Assembly: GCF_000090795.2 (NCBI RefSeq)
Contig: NW_003546286.1
Span: 304,551-331,912, forward strand
Source: Amphimedon queenslandica
Lineage: Eukaryota; Porifera; Demospongiae; Haplosclerida; Niphatidae
Length of the DNA: 27,362 nt
Direction: 5' to 3'
Under the pieces are notes generated by a model. It ran no database searches. It was given only the letters and a program-made list of their open reading frames with translations, and had not been told where the DNA came from. This document shows positions 12,401 to 20,004 of this stretch, piece after piece. Positions within the stretch are counted from its first letter, which is position 1, and every line of letters begins with the position of its first letter. A program made the translations under genes and the position numbers.

Positions 12401-14789
12401 AGGCTGTACTTTATTTACAGATATGATTTGTTCCCATAGGCTACTTGGGTCTATTGAGGTTCTAAGTGAAGCACTCCCAGCTGAGGTTGGGGGAGAACCT
12501 GTTGTCATCACTCAGACCTCTTTTGCTATCTCGGTCCAAGAAGTTGAGGTCGAAACTTTTAAAGGTCAAACTATATCTGCTAACGGGGTTAATCTCGATT
12601 TCAACAACAGCGAAACTGCCGCAACCAAACCAGCTGTCTCGCTGGAACTGCCTAGTAACCTTTTCCGAGTATCAACAGGGAATTCAACTCGTATCACAAA
12701 CTCAGTATTCTTAAACGACTTGTTATATTTAAGACGCAATCCAAAAGGCTTAAACGTAAGTGGTATAATAATTTCAGCCGGTCTTGCTGGAGTAGACCGT
12801 GTGTATAATCTGACCAATCCTACAGTTAATCTGCAGTTCCAACGAAATATAGTAAGTGATAGCAACAGTCAATGAGTACTAATGGATGCATTCTTTTTAG
12901 ACCGGTAGAGATCCACGTTGTACATTTTGGGATGCATCTCTTGACGGTAATAATAATTGTTACAATTATAAATTATCAATTTTATGTATCATTAACTTGC
13001 AGAGGGTTTTGGCGATTGGTCGACTGATGGTTGTGTCGTTAATGAGACTTTTGGCTTAAATGAATCTCGTACTCTCTGTCACTGTAATCATCTCACAAGC
13101 TTTAGTGTCCTACTGGTAACTGATATACCTGATCTTCATAGCTAGTATCACGGTATCATTATCTATTATAGGATGTTTCTCCTGAAGTTGGTGAAACTCC
13201 ACCGCAAAGAGTTATTGACAAAGCACTCTCTGCCGTTACATACATTGGTATCATCATTTCAATATTTTGTCTGGTCATCACTGTAGTGTCTTATGGCTCA
13301 AACAAGTATTTTATGTGCACAATAATAATCATTTTATTTTTTCTAATTTTGAAGGAAACTACGTAGCTCTGATCACGGACAACTGCTCCTTCACTTGTGT
13401 TGTTCATTCATTGGAATGTATTTATTCTTTATATTTGCCATTCACAGTACAGCTATACCTGAACTCTGTGCTGTCGTTGCTGTCATCTTACAATACTTCT
13501 TCCTTGTGACATTTATGCTGATGGCAGCCGAAGCTATTAACTTGTACTTGAAGCTAGTGGTCGTTTTAGGTGACACGATTTCTCATTTTGTCCTCAAAGC
13601 ATCCACAATAAGCTGGAGTAAGAGATCAACCTTATGATAACCTAATATTAAATATACCTTCTCTGTTATTAGTATTGCCCCTATTCATTTGTCTGTTCTG
13701 CTTTGCTCCTGACTATTACAACTACCATAAGCCACACTTGTAAGTCGTAAGATTTTCCTGCATTACTTTTGACATTATTTTTGTAGCTGTCGTGCTTTTG
13801 ACTTACCATTTTATCTCGGGATGATCGCCCCTTTTGTCATCATTTACATATTCAACTGGAGCGTCTTTGCAATCATTTTCATATCGCTCCTACGCAAAAG
13901 CTGCAGCAAGAACCTAAAGGAGGCAAAAGAGACATCGAAAATGGTAAAAGCCGAACTCAAGAAGCAATTCTTTGTTGCAGTGACCCTTTCAATATTGCTT
14001 GGATTGGGATGGGGGGTTGGTCTGCCAGCTACACAGTCTTTCTTTCAAGCTGGTGCAGCTCGTGATGTGTTTGCAGCATTCTTTGTTCTATTGACTGCCT
14101 TCCAAGGTCTCTTCATCTTCATAATGCACTGCCTGAGATCCCCTGATATACGAAAGGTTTGGGCTGGCTGGTTTAAACTGGCAACTGGAAAGGAGGTCCC
14201 CGACTTTTCGTCAAGCGTCATCACAAATAAAGCAAAGAAGAACACTGATAGCTATATTGATAGGAAGAAGAGGTTCAATCGTAACAAGAATCTTTCAACA
14301 TCTGAAGCTTCTAATGAATTTGCATACCATTCCAGCCAAGGTACGCTCCAGCGCTATGTACAAAGGGAAGGACTCCTTGACAGAATGGGTACTCTGGAAC
14401 GCTTTGGACAAGGAGAAGGTGATTTACCATTAGCAATATTAGAAGAAGAGGAAGGTCCCCTGCCAGTGATTGAGAATAGGTACAATGAAGATGAGGAGTC
14501 TAGTTCTGACGAGTTAGAACATGGTTTAAAAACTTTCCAATTGCCGGAAGGAGTCCTAGAAGGTGTCTTCACTTACGATGGTTTGTTAGACAGTGCATCA
14601 GTTGGTGGTTTGACTGTTGCCTCAGAGGACGGTAAAGGATGCACTGTATTTGAGAATCCAATGGAACTGAAGCTGCTTGATCCTTTTGATCAATTATCTA
14701 CTTCAGCGTCGCATCATAGCATTGCGTCAACTGATTTCTTTCAAGATAATTCACAGACTGTCTTCAAGAATCCTATGGATGATTTCTGA
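1..14789 (+). CDS. Giant Ig-rich adhesion G protein-coupled receptor, 5' end missing
   Basis: This is a surface receptor of the adhesion GPCR class. Its ectodomain should bind ligands or matrix, self-cleave at the GPS and signal through a 7-helix domain. Forty-one exons can be joined in one open frame from base 1 to the TGA at 14787-14789 (12,069 nt, about 4,022 codons). Visible order: about 29 Ig domains, EGF, one Ig, an unassigned stretch, HRM, GAIN-GPS, 7TM and tail. All Ig exons begin and end in phase 1, the symmetric phase that permits duplication without frame loss. Exon coordinates are in the sub-entries. The signal peptide and first exons lie upstream. No poly(A) signal, start or frame break separates the Ig array from the receptor, so I treat it as one gene; a split into two transcripts cannot be excluded without RNA data. 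The adhesion GPCR call is very secure; the exact orthologue is unknown. Confidence 0.9.
5493..5534 (+). repeat. Coding TAC microsatellite giving a poly-tyrosine loop
   Basis: Seven TAC codons, then GAC, four Tyr codons, GAC and TAC lie inside the Ig exon 5347-5649. They encode Y7-D-Y4-D-Y between the C-strand Trp and the E-strand of that domain. Frame and flanking Ig motifs are intact (C-strand TWYF before, DAGLYTC after), so the repeat is translated. The TAC/TAT mix and interrupting GAC codons suggest an older tract beside a purer, younger one. Confidence 0.9.
7636..7965 (+). other. 330-bp intron, long for this gene, with a decayed satellite copy
   Basis: This is the longest intron in the receptor gene. 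It holds no ORF of interest. Around 7775-7895 it resembles one monomer of the satellite found in the CDC73 and regucalcin introns, with shared pieces near ATTTTTTGATA, TTCTTATGTTGTGT and TCAAAAATGGCT. The match is diverged, so the homology is likely but not proven by eye. Confidence 0.5.
8284..8289 (+). other. Non-canonical GC splice donor (GC-AG intron)
   Basis: The exon 7966-8283 must end at GAA G to keep phase 1 and join the next exon at 8331 (reading APPN). At that point the sequence is AAG followed by GCAAGT, which matches the known GC-AG donor consensus. No GT gives the same join. Other introns examined use GT. Confidence 0.75.
8945..9049 (+). repeat. Low-complexity ATT-rich intron
   Basis: This intron between two Ig exons is almost wholly built of imperfect ATT/TTA triplets before the acceptor at 9048-9049. 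No coding potential is seen. Confidence 0.8.
9382..9420 (+). repeat. (TTA)n microsatellite in intron
   Basis: About 13 near-perfect TTA units lie directly after the donor of the Ig exon ending at 9370. The tract is intronic because the Ig domain is complete before the GTGAGT donor at 9371, and the next exon resumes at 9443 in phase. Confidence 0.93.
10631..10771 (+). other. EGF-like domain exon of the receptor
   Basis: One phase 1-1 exon encodes a complete EGF-like domain with six cysteines. It includes CLNGGTC and a C-terminal CRC...YTGQFC. The spacing is typical of EGF repeats. I see no clear calcium-binding Asp/Asn consensus. It separates the long Ig array from one membrane-proximal Ig. 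Confidence 0.93.
10826..11137 (+). other. Ig domain following the EGF domain
   Basis: This phase 1-1 exon encodes a canonical Ig domain. The B-strand has LNLTC, the C-strand TITWF, and the F-strand GYYKCVAENRQG. It is the last Ig domain before the GAIN region and about the thirtieth visible. Confidence 0.93.
11192..11628 (+). other. Unassigned region between Ig and HRM
   Basis: Three exons (11192-11268, 11349-11434, 11489-11628) encode about 100 residues, Cys-free, of mixed alpha/beta character. This is the only receptor stretch whose introns are not all phase 1. In other adhesion GPCRs a SEA domain can occupy such a position, but I see no decisive SEA motif and leave it unnamed. Confidence 0.6.
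11738..12000 (+). other. Hormone-receptor motif (HRM) exon
   Basis: The exon encodes a WPET-LGDTAVIECP stretch, then a TRRC and a C-terminal acidic/Trp segment with a further Cys. This follows the order of HRM domains (WP, G-x-x-A/V, CP, RxC, W). HRM domains sit N-terminal to GAIN in several adhesion GPCR subfamilies and in secretin receptors. A binding role here is inferred only from family. Confidence 0.8.
12050..13115 (+). other. GAIN domain with GPS autoproteolysis site
   Basis: Exons 12050-12181, 12232-12326, 12440-12851, 12901-12946 and 13003-13115. The first exons give the helical GAIN-A part; 12440-12851 gives the beta-rich GAIN-B part. The GPS is complete: CTFWD, then W-x4-GC, then CHCNHLTSF. 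Cleavage is expected between Leu and Thr of HLT, between bases 13094 and 13095. This would leave a tethered agonist beginning TSFSVLL. All GPS cysteines and the catalytic His-Leu-Thr are present, so autocleavage is predicted to be intact. Confidence 0.94.
13172..14140 (+). other. Seven-transmembrane domain, class B2-like
   Basis: TM1 is in exon 13172-13305, TM2 and TM3 in 13355-13617, TM4 across 13617/13673-13739, and TM5 to TM7 in the last exon from 13787. Family hallmarks are LGLGWGVGLPA in TM6 and AFQGLFIFIMHCL in TM7, both close to the usual adhesion GPCR forms. The extracellular-loop-2 cysteine is present (FCRAF), but the Trp that usually follows it is Arg. TM4 looks short; the helix probably starts in the preceding exon. 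Confidence 0.95.
14141..14789 (+). other. Cytoplasmic tail with duplicated TVFxNPM motif
   Basis: About 215 residues after TM7: first basic, then acidic and Ser-rich. A short motif occurs twice: TVFENPM at 14643-14663 and TVFKNPM at 14757-14777, the second followed by DDF and the stop. A DPFDQ stretch lies between them. DPF is a known AP-2 appendage-binding type motif, and a C-terminal D-x-F fits the loose class III PDZ-ligand pattern; both roles are inference. Confidence 0.75.
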
Positions 14790-14961
14790 GAAACTTATTT
14801 TACTTTTTTATATTTTTTTAAATGCTATTTAACATTAATTTTTTGCATTGTATTGTTGTTGTTGTTAATAAAATAGTACATTTTTAACCATAATCATAGC
14901 ACAATTTTGTATCATTTAATTTACTGAGTTATAAGTGAGTTTAGCCACACCTTCATGTAAA
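14790..14961 (+). promoter_or_regulatory. Short GPCR/CDC73 intergenic region: poly(A) signal and CDC73 promoter
   Basis: Only 172 bp separate the GPCR stop from the CDC73 start on the same strand. A consensus AATAAA for the GPCR transcript is at 14867-14872. Just before the CDC73 ATG is a CCACACC box (about 14945-14951). The start codon itself lies in AAAATGGCGG, which resembles the YY1 core. No TATA box is evident. Binding by any factor is inference. Confidence 0.6.
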
Positions 14962-17900
14962 ATGGCGGATTGCCTGTCTCTTCTCCGCCAGTATAATATC
15001 CAGAAGAAAGAGATATTAGAAAGAGATGACTTGATTATATTTGGAAACGTGGCTTGGCCGAAAACAGCAAGAACCAATTATGTTGCTTATAAGTAAGAGA
15101 ATCTGACCTTGATTGAATCTATCTCTCACCATTTTTGTAATGTGCATGCCTCCATAGGTCAGCTGGTCAGGGCGGCAAGGAATATTACACTTTAGAATCA
15201 CTTTTGTTTCTCTTGAAGAATGTCGGTTTGTCTCATCCTATGTATGTTCAGAGAGCTGGGGTAGGTTAATTTTAAAAGCAAACCTTTGTTTTTATTTTGA
15301 ATTTAAATTCACAGAACCAAAATATTCCCGTTATCAAGTTCCCTGATAGAAGAGTAAGTATTGCACGTTATGAATATAGCAGCATGTACTCTGCACATGT
15401 ACATTTACATTATTTGTATGCTATGGATAATTTTTGATATATTTTAGGGACTATTAAGCTATTTAAATGGAGAACTAGGTAGGGTTGGTTTTTCTCTTCA
15501 CTATTGTTATAATGTGTATTTTTTTATGTAGAAACTACTCCTAGCATTGATAGAAGTGTTCATTTGGAAATGGGAATACCTGCACCATGTGAGTTTAAAA
15601 GGAAACAAAAATTGCCCCCAAAGGAAAATATATTTTAAAAAATTTAACTAGATCCTAAAAGAAGTAATGATGAGTCTCATCCAGAATCAGTGAAGAGACC
15701 AAGACTAGAGGTAATATCTTAACAATAAAATTATTATTTTATAACTTTTGTGCACATATACATGTATGTTTAGAGTGATGAAGTCAAAGTTGATAAAGTA
15801 TGTGTATTTAATGCTAATAATATTATATTAGTGATATTGTTTTGTAGCAACGTTTAGCAGTCAAACTCGGAGCTAACAAGAAAGGTGGTGCCATTACTGA
15901 TCAGATCAGACCACTCAGTGAGACAATGTCTGTCGAAAAGATTGCTGCCATTAAAGCAAAGAGACTAGCAAAGAAGAGAGCAACCATACGGGATGATGAC
16001 ATTGATGATGCAACCGCACAGGTTTGCTTTAAAATTTGGCCAAAGCTACATTGTATGAATTTAAAAATTTTTAAAGAAATATGCCAAAATTTGAAAAGTA
16101 CCCTGTACTATAGCCCATGGTTTTTTCAGAAAAATGGCTCCGAGATCACCCCCAATTTTTATTACATTTTCTGATACATATTGATGTCCTTATGCTATGT
16201 AGAAAGTTTGAGTCGATTCCGACTTAAATTTTTTGAGTTATGGCCATTTTAAAAAATATGTCAAAATTTGAAAAATACCCTGTACTATAGCCCATGGTTT
16301 TTTCTGAAAAATTGGCTCCGAAATCACTCCCAATTTTTATTACATTTTTTGATACATATTGATGCCCTTATGCTGTGTAGAAAGTTTGAGCTGATTCGGA
16401 CAAATATTTTTCAAGTTATTAGCATTTTTAAAAGCAACTCAAGTTTATACTATGTAGAAAGTTTGGGCTGATTAAAATTTAAAATTTTTAAAACTCCAAT
16501 GATCATCTAATTATGAGAAATGGCAATCAATTTTGTTGTTTATACTTCATTTTAGGAGCATGGTTATCTTGATGATGCTACACATTCTGTTATCAAGAGG
16601 CAGCGGTGCCATAAAACTAGAGCCTCTGTTCTACAAAGCACCAATAAAGTAATATGCAGCATGCTCTGTGTGTGTGCTTGTTTGCCTGCTGTAATTTAAA
16701 GACTGCATTAGTTGTTGCATCACCATACTGCATTTAGTTTTCTGTGTTTTTTTCTTTTTCTGGTAGACTTTTAGCAACATTTTTAGCTTATTGCAAACCG
16801 TCAAGTCAAGAGAAGAAGGAAAAATGGACAATGAGAGCAACAAAGAGACCATTGAAACAGTAAGAAGAAACAGATGAATGAAGATGAAGGGGAGGCTCTT
16901 GTATATATTATTAAACTTCTTTCACTGTTGACGTAGGTAAAGAAACCAGGGAAGAGTAAGTACAATAGATATGATCAGGAGAGATTTGGAAAGGAAGGTT
17001 AGGAGCAGATAAATGTACTCATTACTATACATACCATTACTACAGCTACTGGTGATTTCAGTATTGTAACTACTGGTACATATCATGGAATGACACTAAA
17101 AACAATGACAGTATGTTTATCATTATAATTATTATTGCTACAGTACTTGCCTATAATTTACTGGTGTTATGAGTTATATATTTTTGTAGGAGGTAGCCTC
17201 TAAACCAATACCTGAAGTCCATACTAGTCATCATGAAATTGAAACTGTGAAAGGTTAGTATACTTATGCATGTTTGAGTGATATTGTATTTGTAAATAAA
17301 CCCCTTGTATTGTTTAGAAGTAAGCAGAACACCTTCAGTACAAAGGAAAGGTATATTTTAATTTTTCAATTAGTTTATCTCATTAATGTACTCACAGACC
17401 ACCGTCACCATCGATCAGTCCCAATCATTATACTGCCATCATCACCAACTTCTGTCATTACTACATACAATGCAAGAGAGTTCTTTGAAGAATTTAAGTG
17501 AGTGCTTGCACACTCCAATAATATGTAATTGTGTATTTTAAACTATTCTACTCATCATTGATTATACTTGTGATTCATACATACTGTTGTGATCATGCTT
17601 GTATCATGATGACTTTTTTATTCAGGTACATACCATCAGAAGAGAAGCGGAAATCTGGTTCTAAGAAAACATCAGAGCTAACTATCTATCGTAAGAAACC
17701 TGACCCAGCTCATCCGGGGCAAACTATTTCAAAACCTTTTCGTGTCACTGACAATCCTCTTAGACTAAGCTCTCTTGATTGGTAAAGTCTCACTCCATTA
17801 TTATTATCATTATTGTTCCTTGTAGGAAGCAAGTGGTCGCTGTATTTGTAGCTGGTCCCATGTGGCAGTTCAAGGGTTGGCCTGATGTTCAAGCAGGAGG

Positions 17901-18253
17901 ATCACCAGTTGATATATTCACTAAAAGTCAGTCGGTATCAATTTTAAAATTCATGATAAGTTTTATGAGGTTTTCAATATCACAGTGAAGGCATTCCATA
18001 TTAAGTTTGATGATGAGAAATTAGACAGCAATATCCAATTGTGGGATGTTGAAGTACTTAAAGTGAGTTGTATAAACCAAAATACTATAATTGCTACATT
18101 TAATGTTATTTTTAGATCAATAAAAGGAAACGTTATTTAGACAAAGCATCCATGCTTCGTTTTTGGGATGTAATGGACAAGTAATATATTACTGAATGGC
18201 CTCTAAGTCTTATTAAATTCCCATTCTTCTTATTGTATAGATTTGTCAAGTAA
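14962..18253 (+). CDS. CDC73: CDC73 / parafibromin, PAF1 complex subunit
   Basis: A nuclear subunit of the PAF1 complex, which travels with RNA polymerase II and supports elongation and histone modification. Twenty exons give 512 aa (human 531): 14962-15092, 15158-15260, 15315-15353, 15448-15478, 15532-15588, 15652-15710, 15774-15797, 15848-16021, 16556-16648, 16767-16859, 16937-16997, 17046-17110, 17190-17253, 17318-17350, 17398-17497, 17626-17781, 17826-17926, 17986-18062, 18116-18180, 18241-18253. The N-terminus ([17 protein letters not shown]) matches human closely. [20 protein letters not shown] and GTYHGMTLK are conserved central motifs. The C-terminal Ras-like domain is from about residue 345 ([18 protein letters not shown]). 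A bipartite basic signal, KR-x10-KRPR, lies near residues 123-138. Phases close across every junction. The start is fixed by alignment. Confidence 0.96.
16040..16500 (+). repeat. Satellite array (about 178-bp unit) in a CDC73 intron
   Basis: The 534-bp intron 16022-16555 is the longest in CDC73. Copies begin near 16083 and 16262 (period about 179 bp). Shared landmarks are TACCCTGTACTATAGCCCA, TTTTTATTACATTTT, TGATGxCCTTATGCT and GTAGAAAGTTTGA. The same unit forms the array in the regucalcin intron. The last copy ends in a variant (ACAAATATTTTTCAAGTTAT) that is also seen at the end of the other array. Confidence 0.9.
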
Positions 18254-18453
18254 GATGTTTGAAAACATAGTTATACCACTGGCATGAAATTACTTTCTTT
18301 TATAATTTTTCATTGATTCTCTCTTCTACTAATGAAATTCTCACAGCACATTTAAAATATAAATTTAACTGTATCAGAACAGCCAACAAAAAATTTACAT
18401 GTGTGACAGCTACCACAAATATAGGAATAATAATTATTAATAATGAAAGTTTT
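18254..18453. other. Convergent CDC73/ADPRH 3' region
   Basis: 200 bp between the two stop codons, AT-rich. I find no consensus AATAAA on either strand. The 3' UTRs probably overlap or use variant signals. Nothing else is seen. Confidence 0.7.
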
Positions 18454-19812
18454 CTAGTCTTTGCTAGTATATTTCTCAAGCAATTGCTTGCTAAGTTTCT
18501 CAAGTCTATCTCTATACTCAAGGTTCTTGTAGTTGCACTCAGGGACATCTTCAAATCCTCTCATAGCTCCCCAGCATGCTGCAGCAATAATCCCAGTACT
18601 GTCACTGTCTCCACCATGGAACATGGCCCTACTGCACAGCTCCTTCCATGAGTTACCACAGCCTAATAGAGCATCATAAGCTATCATTGGAGCATCATGT
18701 CCGCTTGATCCTCCCCAGCCAGAGAACGAGATACTTGAATAGAAACGATCACGTTCCTGAGGTCCAAATGGAGTAGGGAAAACAGGGTCTGATTTGCCAT
18801 CACGAATCCCACGTATATCAACGTATTTCTCCCAGGACTCCTTAAAATAAGACCAGTGGTCTTGGTTGTCTTTGACATCATTGCCCGAGTCCTCAATGTA
18901 CTTCCAAGCAACTTCCAGTGTCTGTAAGAGACCAACACCCCATTCCTTCAATGGTTTTCCTTGATAGGCATATGATACAAAGAGAGCTACAGCCAGAGCT
19001 CCAAGATAACCAGTTGGATGGTTGTGTGTCATTCGCCCACTCTCAATTGATATAGCTACCAGGTCATTGAGTTGATCAGGGCGGTTGTACAATAAACCAA
19101 TGGGGACTGCTCTCATAGCTGCACCACAGCCACCGCCTCGTGAATTAAATGGAATAACGTAGCCTTTACGTATGTGAGGACGAAGCATTGAAGTTGCAGC
19201 ACGGCAGGTATTACCAGGAGCACGTCCACTCATATCTTTCATGCATTTAATGTATTTAGTAGCAAGAGTGGTGTATAGTGCCTCATCGTCTGCCCATTTA
19301 GATACAAGAGCTTCAGCTGTAGCAATGTGCATCACAGTATCATCACTTACCATCCAGTTCTTTGTATTAACTTTAATGTTTTTCACACCACCCAGCTCTT
19401 CGTCAACTTCCCTGTTAATAGCTGGGCCATTGCGACAAAACTCATATGCTCCGTTCTTGTATCCTAGTGCATCTCCTACACCAGCTAGCAGCATGCAGGC
19501 TTTGAATTTGATTTTAGAATCAATAGGAGGTTGTCCTTGATCGCTGCTAAGCGTCTCTTTGGATTTTGGATCACCATCATCAGCTACAGGTAAAGGGGAT
19601 TGCTGTCCTTCTTCAGTTGTACCATCATTACTTTTAGTTTTAGCAGTAGCCCCATCAGAGCTAGTTTCAGGGTTCGTCTCAGAACTAGCAGGTGTAGGGG
19701 CTTCTTTAGATTCTTCTGATGTATTCTCAGTCGTTTTATCTAGCAATTTTTTGTCATCATCAGTCAAGGTTCCCTCTTCTTTGGGTTGCTCTTTCTCTGT
19801 GCTGTCTTCCAT
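18454..19812 (-). CDS. ADPRH: ADP-ribosylarginine hydrolase, ARH1 type
   Basis: A Mg-dependent hydrolase that removes ADP-ribose from modified arginine, reversing mono-ADP-ribosylation; the family is cytosolic. The single-exon reading frame is 452 aa. From about residue 103 it is collinear with human ARH1 (357 aa). Hallmarks: GDALGY (113-118), metal-binding SDDT (156-159), GRAPG, FNSRGGGCGAAMRA, GRMTHNHPTGYLGA, SGWGGSSGHDAPMIAYDA and GGDSDST (400-406). The expected metal-ligand aspartates are all present, so activity is predicted. The first 100 residues are acidic, Ser/Thr/Glu-rich and probably disordered, with no counterpart in human ARH1. The gene lacks introns although all its neighbours are intron-rich, which may mean origin by retroposition. 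It is divergent from NCAPH. The identity is firm; assignment to ARH1 rather than ARH2 rests on the intact motifs. Confidence 0.95.
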   Translation of the reverse strand: MEDSTEKEQPKEEGTLTDDDKKLLDKTTENTSEESKEAPTPASSETNPETSSDGATAKTKSNDGTTEEGQQSPLPVADDGDPKSKETLSSDQGQPPIDSKIKFKACMLLAGVGDALGYKNGAYEFCRNGPAINREVDEELGGVKNIKVNTKNWMVSDDTVMHIATAEALVSKWADDEALYTTLATKYIKCMKDMSGRAPGNTCRAATSMLRPHIRKGYVIPFNSRGGGCGAAMRAVPIGLLYNRPDQLNDLVAISIESGRMTHNHPTGYLGALAVALFVSYAYQGKPLKEWGVGLLQTLEVAWKYIEDSGNDVKDNQDHWSYFKESWEKYVDIRGIRDGKSDPVFPTPFGPQERDRFYSSISFSGWGGSSGHDAPMIAYDALLGCGNSWKELCSRAMFHGGDSDSTGIIAAACWGAMRGFEDVPECNYKNLEYRDRLEKLSKQLLEKYTSKD

Positions 19813-20004
19813 TCCAGACTTCCAGTAGATATTTCTAAAATGTCACTTCTTTCGACCTCCTTTTGTACTGTTCTGAAAATGTTTGTCCAGTCACTTTACC
19901 AGCCACACCCCCAGAGTGAGCTGGTGATCTATTTTTAGAAACTAATAAATTGCGTCATCAAGTCATCATGAAATTCTCTCCGCCCATTTTGGCGGGAAAG
20001 AATA
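19813..20004. promoter_or_regulatory. Bidirectional ADPRH/NCAPH promoter region
   Basis: 192 bp between divergent start codons. It holds a CCACACCC (KLF/Sp-type) box at 19903-19910 and an E2F-type site close to the NCAPH ATG. No TATA box is evident. A shared promoter is inferred from the spacing. Confidence 0.65.
19988..19999 (+). promoter_or_regulatory. Consensus E2F-binding site next to the NCAPH start
   Basis: TTTGGCGGGAAA is a textbook E2F/DP site and ends 5 bp before the NCAPH ATG. Condensin genes are cell-cycle regulated in animals, so the site fits the gene. Its use is an inference. Confidence 0.75.

Noticed and set aside
16268-16471. Open frame inside the CDC73 intron repeat
   Set aside because: It is satellite sequence; frames are not kept between copies.
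18313-18651. Plus-strand frame overlapping the 3' part of ADPRH
   Set aside because: Antisense shadow of a conserved enzyme; no protein similarity recognised.
18454-19812. Bacterial contamination or horizontal transfer explaining the intronless ADPRH
   Set aside because: The protein is close to animal ARH1 along its length and shares a compact promoter with NCAPH; retroposition is simpler.
19559-19828. Plus-strand Ser/Val-rich frame antisense to the ADPRH N-terminus
   Set aside because: Composition is the complement of the acidic low-complexity arm; no independent support.
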